Part shown: one piece after another, positions 11,848-23,547 of the stretch
Position numbering within the stretch: the stretch's first letter is position 1
Layout of the letters: each line of letters starts with the position of its first letter
Origin: Plutella xylostella
Lineage: Eukaryota > Arthropoda > Insecta > Lepidoptera > Plutellidae
Assembly (NCBI RefSeq): GCF_932276165.1
Contig: NC_063991.1
Span: 3,339,001-3,403,000, forward strand
DNA: 64,000 nt
Direction: 5' to 3'
The notes under the pieces: model-generated
Database searches by the model: none
What the model was told of the DNA's origin: nothing
What the model saw: the letters and a program-made list of their open reading frames with translations, nothing else
Made by a program: the position numbers and the translations under genes

Positions 11848-12084
11848 GCCGAGGGCCGGCGCGGCGCGGACGCCACAGACAACTCTGGTCTGTGACTCTT
11901 GTCTATGCCCGCTCATAGTCTATGGCTACCCGCCCGCCCCGCGCCAGTCCCCACCAAAAAGGTCGAACTAACAGATATAAAACCTATTTTTCTATTCACT
12001 TTTCTAGTCATTGTTAAGAGCTCTGCGAGCAGGTCTTGAGAGCCGCGCTATCGGAATAACAGAACTGATTTTTATTTTATTTTA

Positions 12085-12090
12085 AATAAA
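12085..12090 (+). promoter_or_regulatory. Candidate polyadenylation signal AATAAA
   Basis: AATAAA lies 238 bases after the TAG at 11845-11847 and before the next gene's proposed start. It is the obvious end for the transcripts of the 5405-11847 gene. Confidence 0.45.
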
Positions 12091-12356
12091 GATTTATTTT
12101 TCAACAGTCCGTTCGTTTTAATGTCCGCATGCGACCCTAATACCCGGCTCTAACGCTTCGCTGACTACTAATGGATTAAAACAAACCATACCTAAGTATC
12201 TATTTATATTATTAAAGTCCATATAAGTACCTAAATTATAACTACGACATCAAGGCTACACTCATCCGAAAACCACAGAAACCTAGATTGACCTGAATTT
12301 TCAAAACACAAAAATACTAGCAGCAAACTCAGTCAGCTTCAAAGCTTACACTCAGC

Positions 12357-14624
12357 ATGACCACACATGGTAGGCCCTACCTATTGATAGGAATTTGAAG
12401 CGAAAGATCATGAGAGTGCCAGCGCAGCCCCAGAGGGCTTTATCATCAGGCTTGAGCTCTGGGGCTTGGCTTTGGTGGAACCAGGAATGGCTGCTGAGCT
12501 GCAAAAGGCTGTGAATGCTCATTGTCAACTGTCTTGTGTGTTTGGGGTTTGTTTCTTTTGCTCTTTGGAAGGTTTAGATCTGGCAAAATATAAGATGGTA
12601 AAAGAATATCAAAAACACCCTAGTTATTGGGTCATCAAAAAGAAAACCCCTTGCCAATCCACAAATATCCTAAAAGACCTAGATCAAAAGCTGCAAACCC
12701 CAAACGCACAAAGCCCCAAAACACCAGCTAACCTTGGTCCCGGGGCAGTGAAACTGGTCCCCTGGAGACCGAGCCGCAAGTTCCAGCCCATGAAGACCAT
12801 GGAAGACCCCGGCGAGGAGCTGAAGGCTGCCAAGGCGGATCGAGAGGCGAGGTTCAGGGCTTCGACGCTGGAGCCCGACTTCGCGCCTGCGGCAGCGCAG
12901 GTCGACCTGACCGAGATCAAGAGGAAACGGCAGGAGGAGGCGAGAGCTGCTGAGGAGAAGTGAGTGTAATTCATTTATTACAGATCCACTTTTTTATCTG
13001 CAATCGATTCAGTCTTCGCTGACTTGCAGAGCTAATGTGGGCATCGGCATTAAATCTATAGCTGTCTTGCTTTGACAGTATACGGACAGAAAGAGACAGG
13101 AATCGATTTAATGCCGACATTTCTGCAACTCGAAATTAACCCAGTAGCGGCCGAAAAAAACGTGGAAGTTAATTTACATACTTAAAACCGAATTTGCTTT
13201 CAATGTATTTACTTTTATTATTTTAAATGGTTGTGAAATTGTGAATGGCACGTTTTAAACCAATCAATTATTTCAGGGCGCTGAAGGAGGAGGCCAAACG
13301 CGAAGCAGAACGCAAGGCTCAGGTAAAGTTTATTCTAATGTACTTAAACATGAAAACAAAATTATGTCTCATCTAACATTTAACCATAACATTTCAACCC
13401 CCAGGCCGAAAAGGAAGCAGCCGACAAGAAGAAGGCCGAAGAGGAAGCCAAACGCAAGGCCGAAGAGGAATCCCGTAAAGCCGAAGAGGAGGCCAAGAAA
13501 ATCGAAGAGGCTCGCTTAGCTGAGGAGGCGCGTTTGGCCGAAGAAGCCCGCAAGGCCGAAGAAGAGGCCAAGAAGGCCGAAGAGGAGGCCAAGGCCGCCG
13601 AAGAGGCGCGTTTAGCCGAAGAGGCACGCAAGGCAGCTGAGGCCGCAGAAAAGGCAGCAGCCGAGGCCAGGTTAGCGGAAGAGGCTAAGTTGGCTGAGGA
13701 AGCGAGGATAGCCGAGGAAGCCAGGCTGGCTGAGGAAGCTCTGGAGGCTGAGAGGCAGGCGGAGCAGAGGAGACAGGAGGAGCTGGCCAAGTTGGAGGAG
13801 TTGGAGAAACAGAGCCAGGAAGAACATGAGGCTGAGCTCGCAAGACAGGTATGTAACTACTGGACTACTTCTACTAACTTAAAAGTAACAAATAAAAAAG
13901 TCATTTTTTTGTCTCAGATACTAAATTAACAGATTCTGAAACGGTTCATCAACAGTCGATTGTCCCACGAATAGTCGGCACGATTCATGGAACAATCGAC
14001 TGTTGATGAACCGTTACAGAATCAGTAAATTTTTTAAATCTGTTTCTGGACCTGGGTTTTAAAAAATTGGCTGTCGCAATACTCGCAATTTCCATTTTTC
14101 AATAGGTATAATAATTGACTGACAATTTCTTGAGAAAATTTACCTTATAAGAGGCTTTTGAAATGGAAATGTAGAGGCAATCCGGTTGGGGTTTGTGTCA
14201 ATATGTTGATTTGATTTGCATTACGACTTCAGTAAACGAATGTAACCTTATAATAAATCAAATCATGATCATCATCGTCAGCCACAAGTCTACAGGCCCT
14301 CGAAGAGCTACCAACAGCATCCTTATAAAGTGTCTTATTTTAAAAACGATTGTTTTAATTTCCCAGGCTGCGGAATTAGCCGAGATCGCGAGACAAGAGT
14401 CCGAGCTGGCCGCAGTGCGTCTCGAAGAACTTTCCAGAAGCGCGTCAGCTGCTGACAACCTGGACGATGCTGCTGAGCCCCAGGAGTCCCAGGAAGACCC
14501 AGCCCTGGTCCAGGAAGAACCTGAGTCCCCCATCGTCGAGGAACCAGCCTCAGAAGTAGAAGACGCGCCGGCAGCCGAGGAGAACAAAGCAGAAGTAGAA
14601 GAAGAGGAGGAAGAAGAAGAATAA
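12357..14624 (+). CDS. Glu/Ala-rich helical (coiled-coil or single-helix) protein, 382 residues
   Basis: The exons are 12357-12369, 12572-12959, 13277-13322, 13405-13848 and 14367-14624, in phase throughout. The start is inferred: the tiny first exon gives MTTH plus one base, and the acceptor at 12571 completes the codon to read GLDLAKYKMVKEY. If that exon is wrong, Met at 12595 is the next choice (370 residues). Residues up to about 130 are mixed and contain PWRPSRKFQPM. The middle 170 or so residues are repeats of AEEARLAEEARKAEEEAKK type, a highly charged helix with no Gly or Pro. The last 60 are acidic and end in a run of nine Glu. There is no signal peptide or membrane segment. I do not recognise the family; a cytoskeletal or sarcomeric role is only a guess. 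Confidence 0.7.
13929..14029. repeat. Palindromic MITE, family A, copy 2
   Basis: The arms AACGGTTCATCAACAGTCGA and TCGACTGTTGATGAACCGTT match copy 1 at 3901-4010. It lies in the intron between 13848 and 14367. Confidence 0.65.
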
Positions 14625-16173
14625 AGTACAATTTGAAAATTAATGATTGGTATTTCTGATGGATGTTTGAATGTAAATGTCGCAAAATTATTCTGGCAAT
14701 GGACACGAGTTTAATTTTAAGTTATTTATTCGTTTCTAAGGTTTTTTTACTGCAAACATGAAATTCTTCAAGCATTTATAGATTCAAGTCGCTTTAATTT
14801 TATTTTTACAGATGAGATCACAGTTCAATCCTTTCTTTTTCTTATCTTTCGTTACATATCTGATTAAGACAAAACATATTTTATATCTCGACGTAACTAA
14901 TTGATATTGTGCTCAAAATAAAGTAAGGTGTTCCCCAAGGCAGTCAACTAGGGCCAATGTTATTTATAATTAATCTAAAACTCAAAATAACGTAGAAACG
15001 TTGAAGATGTATATTTTAAGACACTGCATTAAATCCTGAGGATATGCAGCCTCATCTCATTGTAGTAGTGAGCCGAGAGTGAGTAATCTGTCAGTTAGCA
15101 GTAGTTTTGACACAAAAATATCATTGTTACGTTTTCATTTCTTATAGGTTCTATCTTTTAAGACTCATAGAAAACATCTTTTTTAACTAATGGTTAAATC
15201 ACTATTCTCATAAATAAATCATTCTTCTTTAGCATTTTCTTAACTTAAGCTATGTATACTTTTGTGATTTCATTGTTTATTTTGTCTTCCTCTGTAAATA
15301 TATCCATTAATATATTATGACTAAGATCAATGTGTTCGAACATCCTCATATTAGTGAACTTTATCAAGCTAAGGTCATTCAAGTCCTACTGGAAAATAAA
15401 ACTTAAAACTCAATAAAATCCTACCTCTAACTGTTAATATTTTGTTGGCTAATAATAATTAAATACATGTTATATCATTTGTTTCGTTAAGATTGGGGTT
15501 GGTAGGGAAATTAATAATGTTAATGATACATACAAGACATAGGGAATTCCGAAAATTACAAGATTAGATTACCTGTATAGGAGACCTAACATTAATATTA
15601 TTAGTTTTTTTACCAATACTGAATTCACAGTTTAAATTTACGTTTTGAATGTTATGTTTGTAAATTAATAATTTTATACTTAAGTTGGCGAATAAAGAAA
15701 TAAGTCTTTAACTATCTCTTTCAATTCTGAGTATTCTGACTCACATTCTGACTATGTCGGACCTTAAATCGTTGAATAAAAAATATTTATACAAATTGAA
15801 ATATTTATTATAATAAATATAAAATGATTATAAAATAATGCGACGGTGAAAGCTACTAATTAAATTGTTTCTTACTCATTAGACAAATTAACAAATTTCA
15901 AATTCAACATAATTGAATCACAATTTATATATCACGCATTGGGGTAGATACAACACTATTTTTGATACCTCCCAAATGCAATAATGGCGTTTTTAACAAA
16001 CATTTAATGCCCAGATATGAATACTAAGAAACGAAGGGCCCTAACTTATATCATACTTTACAGCCAGCCAGTATTCATTCAATATGTATGAAAGCAAATA
16101 TGGAACATAAGTGATTCGAACTGTCAATTAAAGCTCAGCTGCGATTGGTTGAGGACGCGATAGGTATGTTTAG

Positions 16174-16320
16174 TGCCAATTTCTCCATTCTCGGTTAGAG
16201 CATAACCAGGGAGTAGCGGGTAACTTTTGTCACATCTGTCATGAATTTTATATGTAGATGACGTTTAATTTATAAATCAATCCCTGTCGGTTAGATAACC
16301 GACAATGGAGAAATTGACAC
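16174..16320. repeat. Palindromic MITE, family B, copy 1
   Basis: The inverted ends are GTGCCAATTTCTCCATT and AATGGAGAAATTGACAC, and the core includes ATAACCAGGGA and a T-rich AGATGACGTTTAATTTAT segment. Related copies are at 43463-43611 and 47636-47760, with a partial one near 50375-50492. Confidence 0.65.
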
Positions 16321-17984
16321 TTATTCTTTTTTTACTTCATACCAATTTTGATTGAAAATGAATCGCTTTAAAATATGACATAACAGTGAAGGTGACCATT
16401 TTCACTGATTAAAATAATATACTTAAGAATGAAAATTGATTTAGCAATTTGGCCATCACAGGCATAGACTTTCCTCAACTGTTACGCCGCTAACGTCTAC
16501 CTATACTTGTTACAACAGATAATAATATACACACAGCCTATATCAAACCAAACCTAATATTTTAGAAAAAAATGTACTCATAGGTAAACCATGGGCCCAG
16601 ATTCTCATTTGACGATAACTACCTGGACTTAAGTTCTGCTCAACGCTAATTATTTCCAAGCTAGGTTTTATAACTAAGTTCATCTTAACTTATCATATTA
16701 TTCAAATGTGAAACTGGGCCTGAGTAGACAAAATTTTGGCGGCGGACTTAGTGCCAATAGTAGTCCATATAGGACGATATTTAGAAGGATCATAGATGTT
16801 TATCTATGGACGATATATCTCTGCTGATATGCTAATGTTAGTAGCAATTTTTGGTCTTAGGAACTTTACGTTATCATTAGTATAATCACGTTATATAACG
16901 GCAGTATTCAGGCCAAGGTGTTGTGTTGGTCCTTGAAAGAGGCATCAAGCATACCTGGCACAAAGAGCAAGACGCGCATGACAAGACGTGACAAAAAATT
17001 TGCTAACATCGCGCGGCGTTAATATACCGAAAACTTTTACCAAGTCTTGTCATGTGTGTTTTGCGCCCTATGCTAAGTACGCAGAAGTGGGACTGTTACA
17101 TAATTATTTCATTAACGATGCAATAAATACAATGATCTTGTGCATTTTAGGCAGGATTCAGTTTTCGAAAGGAACACTTACAATGAATATTTCTAAATAA
17201 CATTTAGCACTTTGTCTATTTAAAGCATATTTTTCTACGAGTAGTTAAAAGATATATAAGGTAATGGCATCATTTAAAATTATTTACAATTCGTTATTGA
17301 TATAATTTCAGGATTTTGTTTATCGATACTTAAAATGTACTTTTTCATCGAGATAAATTGACATTTTGTTACTCGTTTTCATACTTACTTCCCTTAAGTC
17401 TAATAAAGAAAACAAATTCTTCTCAATCGCGCTTACAACTAATATTTGAACATGATTTAACAAATAACACGGTCTATTTAGGGTTACCAGGTGAAAAACT
17501 AAACTCTACACAAAAGGTGATATGTACTAATTAAATAATGGACGAAAAGCAAAATATAAATTCTTTCATCACGTTCGTCGTAAAACTATCTAACTTCATA
17601 ATATGATGAGCAATGCGTCGATTTTAATACTTTTCGTTACATATCCAATAGATAGATAGAATGGCTTGGGTCCAGCATAGGACGGTCTATAAGCTTAAAG
17701 CTAAAATAGCCATAAAAATCTTTCGTACACTTCGCTAGCATTTTCTCGGCAAGAGTACTCTTAAAAAAACACATGAGACGGGTCAATTCCTATACAAAAG
17801 TGCCGTCACAAATATGCGCAATGTAATTTTAACTAATGTCAAAACATTTTGTTACTTTGCTGTTATGAGATTTCTCAAATCATAGTCGTTTTAAATCATA
17901 GCAATTTTGAAGATCCTTAGGTTAGGTTTATCCAGGGTTAGCCCATATTTGTCCCAACACTTTTGTATAGGACTCGACCCGACC

Positions 17985-18111
17985 AGAAGGCCTAGCACGG
18001 GGCGCCACGCCAGACACGACACGACAACACATGACAGACGTTTTCCGTCACACTCACTCCCTCTGCAAAACTTTTCTCACGTCTTGTCTTGCGCTCCGTG
18101 CTAGGCCTTCA
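17985..18111. repeat. Palindromic MITE with GAAGGCCTAGCACGG ends
   Basis: The left end GAAGGCCTAGCACGGGGCGC and right end GCGCTCCGTGCTAGGCCTTC are inverted. The interior holds ACACGACACGACAAC-type runs. It lies just beyond the tubulin stop codon and could fall in its 3' untranslated region. Confidence 0.6.
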
Positions 18112-18169
18112 GTAGGGTGTCTCCAAGTCTCCTGCTGGTCTCCTCCCGCGTGGTAACCCTACAGCCGCC

Positions 18170-21100
18170 TCAGTTCTGTTCTTCCTGTTCGTATTCCTCT
18201 TGTTCGTCGAACTCCACGTCTTCGTCGTCGACTGCCGCCTCCTGGAAAAAATACAATATAAATGTGAGTATGTTGTGTTTAATAGAAACATTTTTATAGG
18301 AAAGTTTGATAGAGTTTTTTAAAAATACTGAATGAATGTTAAAATTGGAATGCAGAAACGCTGGATTATTAACATATTTAAAAATAAAGCAAGGACTAGT
18401 TTTATAAAAATGAGGTTTCATTTTCTTCTGAACAGCAAGGAGGTTGGATGGAACACATTTCCTCATAACAAGCACCCGCAAGGAGGATGGACCTAATCAA
18501 AAGGTTGCACTTTTATTTTTAGTTGCACTTTTCTCTTTAAACCAAGGGGGTTGCACACTTCCTCAATATAAGCATCAGCAAGGAAGGTTCCCGTCTACTG
18601 TTGGTAGGTAGGTACTTGCAAAACAATATTAAGCAGTGGGACTTCGGGAGTTATACTTGAACCATGTCCAAAAGTCGTACAACAAAAGTTGTCCTGAGTC
18701 ACCAACACCCTGTATAGTTACCTGGTACTGCTGGTACTCGGAGACCAGGTCGGCCATGTTGCTGGCCGCCTCCGTGAACTCCATCTCGTCCATGCCCTCG
18801 CCCGTGTACCAATGCAGGAAAGCCTGAGGGGAAAAAACATACATTTAATGCCAAAACTATTAGAGGATTACTGAAAAAATTATAAATTGTGTGATATATG
18901 GCTGTTGTACCGGTGTTGCAGCTATGAATAAACCATAAAAACTTATTAAATGTAGTGAATAGAGCGTTGAAGCAGATATTCTCGTAATGATCAAGTTCCT
19001 CTATATCATTCTGCCTTCAGATTTCTTCAGCTAGCGTCGACTAACTGTCCTTAAATTGTAAGTTCCGCAAATATATATAGTCGTTTTTGACGTCTACAAG
19101 CTAGTTGAGCCCGTATTTATGTCGAATCGCGATATAACGACGTTTATCTACGTCGATAGCGGACCCATGCAAATTGGATGGACAACATAGATTTGTCTTC
19201 TGTGGATTGTACTTATAAGCGCATTAACGGTCGTACGAGTTGACCGCACAGCAAAATGCGTGCATATGTGCTTCCAGAAACGAGCATGTAAAACGCTTGT
19301 TTAAAACCGCTTTATGCTATATCCTGAGCATTGGTCATGTCATGTGATTCCGACTATACCTTTCTCCGGAACATGGCGGTGAATTGCTCGGAGATGCGCT
19401 TGAAGATCTCCTGTATGGCCGTGGTGTTGCCGATGAACGTGGCCGACATCTTGAGTCCTCGCGGCGGCGTGTCGCAGACGGCGACTTTGAGGTTGTTGGG
19501 GATCCATTCTACGAAGTAGCTGTGGAGGGAGGTTGGACGGTTAGTAGGTTTATTTTCTGGGTCAATAATAACAGTAATATTTGTGGACATCTCACACACG
19601 GCTATCCGACCCTAAGGAAGAACCTGTGATATTGGTATCGAACAACTGATATATCTACACAGATACATAGATATGTATATAAATAATTAATATTATATAT
19701 ACATATCAAAACCCAAGACCTAATTGTAAATATCTGTGTTTAAACAAATATCTGCCCCGGCCGGAAGTCGAACCCGGGACCTTCGGCATAACAATCAGGA
19801 TCACTAACCACCACACCATTCAGCAGTCATCGATGGTGTTGCCATATGCATTATACAGATTGTTGCAAAAAGGGTATACTAAGCCGAAAGGTCAGAGGGT
19901 CATTCTGAACAACCTTTGTTCTACGAGTTTTAAAACTTGCTTTATTATAGTAAAAAGTCACCTTCTTCCGGCTCAGTAGTAGCAGTTTTTGCAACACCCT
20001 GTATTATAATAAAATAACAACCTGCTGTTCTTGTTCTGTATGGCGAGGATCTGCTCGTCCACCTCCTTCATGGACATGCGGCCGCGGAAGATGGTGGCCA
20101 CGGTGAGGTAGCGGCCGTGGCGCGGGTCGCAGGCCGTCATCATGTTGCCGGGGTTGAACATCTGGGGGGTGATGATGTTAGGTTAGCGGGTAAGAAAGAA
20201 ATCTGTTGAAATTAGATTTCAATTGTATCTTTTTATATATTGCCGCACTTGTGGGCACCCAGCGTCAGCGACTCACTTACCTAACTGGCTAAAAAGAAGC
20301 GGAAATGTTTTATTTTTGTTACTATAAAGTTTCCTGGCTATCTCCGCTCCTAAATCCTGCGGTATATCCAACTTGGAAGGGTAAGGGTATTAGGGTTCTA
20401 GCAAACTAGCCACGGGCAGGTTAACATAGCCTTGGACGAACTCTAGTCCGCTGGACAGACGACCTTAGATAGCTAGCCGGTAGTAGCTGGATGAGAAGCC
20501 GAAGACAGAATGTTGTATCGCTATTTTGGAAAGGCCTATGTCCAGACCATTGCTGGATAATCCGATGATGATGCTGGATAAATAAAAAGTGTTATGTGTT
20601 ACCTGTGTCATGAGTTCCGGTACACTCTGCGCGCGGTAGTCGAATGAGTTCTTAGCGGTGAGCGGGGCGAAGCCTGGAATCAGAAAGTTAATGTTCTATT
20701 AACACAAAGTAGAAGAGAAATGTGGTTCAGTTTGAACAATTGGTAAATCTTCTATTCGGCTATGGCTAGGATTTAAATATACTGGTATACATGATTAGCG
20801 GCAGCCACAGACCAAATACTAGTAGTTTCATCTCTCTATGGTGGAATACTAGTGAGCGTGGCCTAACAGGCCCTATACCGTCAGCCAGAAAGCAGTCTGA
20901 CATCAGGAGCAGTGCCTCTAGCCGCTGAAGCTAATGCCGCACTCTAGAAGAGTGGGCTAATTGGGCCCCGTGCTAGCTCTTCAGGCTCACGTTCGGGTTA
21001 AGGGCATCCTAAGGTCTGCATTTTGTACCTGGCATGAAGAAGTGCAGGCGCGGGAAGGGCACCATGTTGACGGCCAGCTTGCGCAGGTCCGCGTTGAGCT

Positions 21101-23500
21101 GCCCCGGGAAGCGGAAGCACGTCGTCACGCCCGACATGGTCAGCTGGAAGGGGGGATATGTTGTTTAAGGATGTGTTTCTGCAAGGACTACTGCGGGTTG
21201 CCAGGTGCCACAGTTACTTTCGTTATATAGTTATACACCTATGGAATAAACGTTAATACTCGTACTGACATTAATCGTTGTACTTGCTGAGGCTCCTTAA
21301 TAGGATATAAAGTATATAAACTAGACGAAAATCGGTTGGGAAAATCGGCCCTCAGGCTTATGACGCGCCGTTGAACAGCGGGCACCCTTCAACCATCTAC
21401 ACCACTTGACGGCATAACTCAGTAATTACATTGATTGAGGAATGTAGACGATTAATATGCCACCACTTCTAAGATAGGTTGCCCTTTAGACATAGATGTC
21501 TAACAGTAAACGGTTATTAGCTGATGAAGCAGAAAAACAAGTATGAAAGGTTGAGTGAGATTGCTATAAACAATAATGCGATCTTATTTTACTGTTTTAT
21601 TTTGGTTTTTGTTTTAAAATTTCATTTATTTTATGTTTGTATTGTACCTATACCTAGTATCATGAAAACTCACCGAGATCAAATGGTTCAAGTCCCCGTA
21701 GCTAGGGCTAGCCAGCCTCAGGGTCCTAAAACATATGTTATACAGCGCTTCGTTGTCGATGCAGAATGTCATGTCCGTGTTCTCTACGAGTTGGTGCACG
21801 GAGAGAGTTGCATTGTAGGGCTCGAGGACTACTTCGCTCACCTGCAAAGTGAGGGGAGGTGGTTAGTAAAAAAAAAAAAACACGCACTCACGCCTTGTAC
21901 TAATGTACTCCCTTGCGGGGTAGGCAGAGGTGCATTGCTGCACCCACTTTTCGCCAGAGTGTTATGTTAGTCCCAATGTAATAGGGGGCAGGCCTATTGA
22001 AAATTTTACGGGCACATCCAAGACCCGAGAACAAATATCTATGTTTAAACAAATATCTGCCCCAGCCGGGAATCGAACCCGGGACCATCGGCTCAGTAGT
22101 CAGGGTCACTAACCACTACGCCATTCGGTCGTCTGAGGTGGTTAGTGGAAGAGATAAATAGGTTAGGTCTTCAAGTTATTGTAGATGTAAGAAAACCAGC
22201 CTCTTGATACAGGATAGATTGAAGACAGAAGTTTTTTTTGTGAGTGGTAGACTTATATTCTTGACAATCAACAAATAATTGTATTTTTTTTTACTTTGAT
22301 TAAAATGATATTCTATTCTATTCTGTCACTTGTATACGACAATTTTTAAGGCTGCTCCGCTAGCCCGCTCTGCTCTGGTAGACCGGCAGCCTAACAGCCC
22401 GACTTTAAGACTTTATTCAATGGTTTTATATAGGTGTATTGCTTGTTGTGATAGCCAGAGGCCTTTATCCAGTAGTGGCACAGTTAATTTTTTTTTATTT
22501 ATCCTATTTTGTCTCACTGCTGGGCAAACACGCCCTGGGTCTTTCCCCTATCCCTGTCAATGGCATCCTCGTTCCAGTGCCTACAAAAGGCATTCAGGTC
22601 ATCAAACCACCTTCTTCTTTGTCTGCCCCTGAGCCGGCGGCTATTACTGGTTGTCTGGTGGCATTTTTAGTCCAGCAGTCAGCGTTATTGGTTATCCATT
22701 TGGTGGCATTTTTAGCCCAACTATCCGGCTGCATAGCAGCAGACTCACCCAGTCACTTCAGTTAGCTTCTTGATTGAACGCAGGTCGGTGATGCTGTAAA
22801 TCTACAAAACACTCACTTTAGGTGAAGGTACAACGCTGAAGGTGCTCATGATGCGGTCAGGGAACTCCTCGCGGATCTTGCTCAGCAGCAGCGTGCCCAT
22901 TCCTGAACCAGTTCCACCTCCAAGGGAATGTGTCAGCTGGAACCCTGCGAGAGAAATGATGTTAGGGATGGCAACAGAGTTGTGGATATCGACTCAAGGT
23001 TCTATTTCGAACGTGATAAAAAGCTACTCTCCTCAGCTCGTCCTTCTTAATCTCTGGCTGTGTAAACGCACCCTAAGGCTCGGCACACATAATCGGCATC
23101 GGCAGACATCAAAATTTAAGGTGATACATAACATAATACATTAGCTTAGTGAAATAAAGTAAAAATTTCCATGATTCAAGCTGAAGCGGTATATTTATTA
23201 CTATGTTAAATTTGTTACCATGGTAAATTCTACTTTATTGACATGAGGTTAATGTATTATGTTACTTATGTCCTAAAATCCTTATGCCTGCCGATGCCGA
23301 AAATAGGCACCTAAAGAAAATGTCACCCGCGAAATTAAATTATGACAGACTAGCTGTTCCCGCGCGCTTCGCTTCGCCTTAAAAAGTTTTCCCGTGGGAA
23401 TTCTGGGATAAAAAGTAGCCTATGTTCTTTCCCAGGGTCTAGACCGTATGTATACAAAATTTCATTCAAATCTGTTTAGTAGTTTTGGCGTGAAAGAGTA

Positions 23501-23547
<47 letters not shown>

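Larger units (their letters stand above)
14625..18169. other. Intergenic region between convergent genes
   Basis: It holds the 3' ends of the plus-strand Glu/Ala-rich gene and the minus-strand tubulin gene. An AATAAA at 14917-14922 could end the former. Two palindromic repeats (16174-16320 and 17985-18111) and a related inverted pair near 16957-17075 are present. I see no coding sequence; the short frames are AT-rich noise. Confidence 0.6.

Noticed and set aside
13380..13790. Ser/Ala-rich minus-strand frame opposite the Glu/Ala-rich exon
   Set aside because: It is the antisense shadow of GCC/GAA/GAG codons; the plus frame has matching splice sites and phases.
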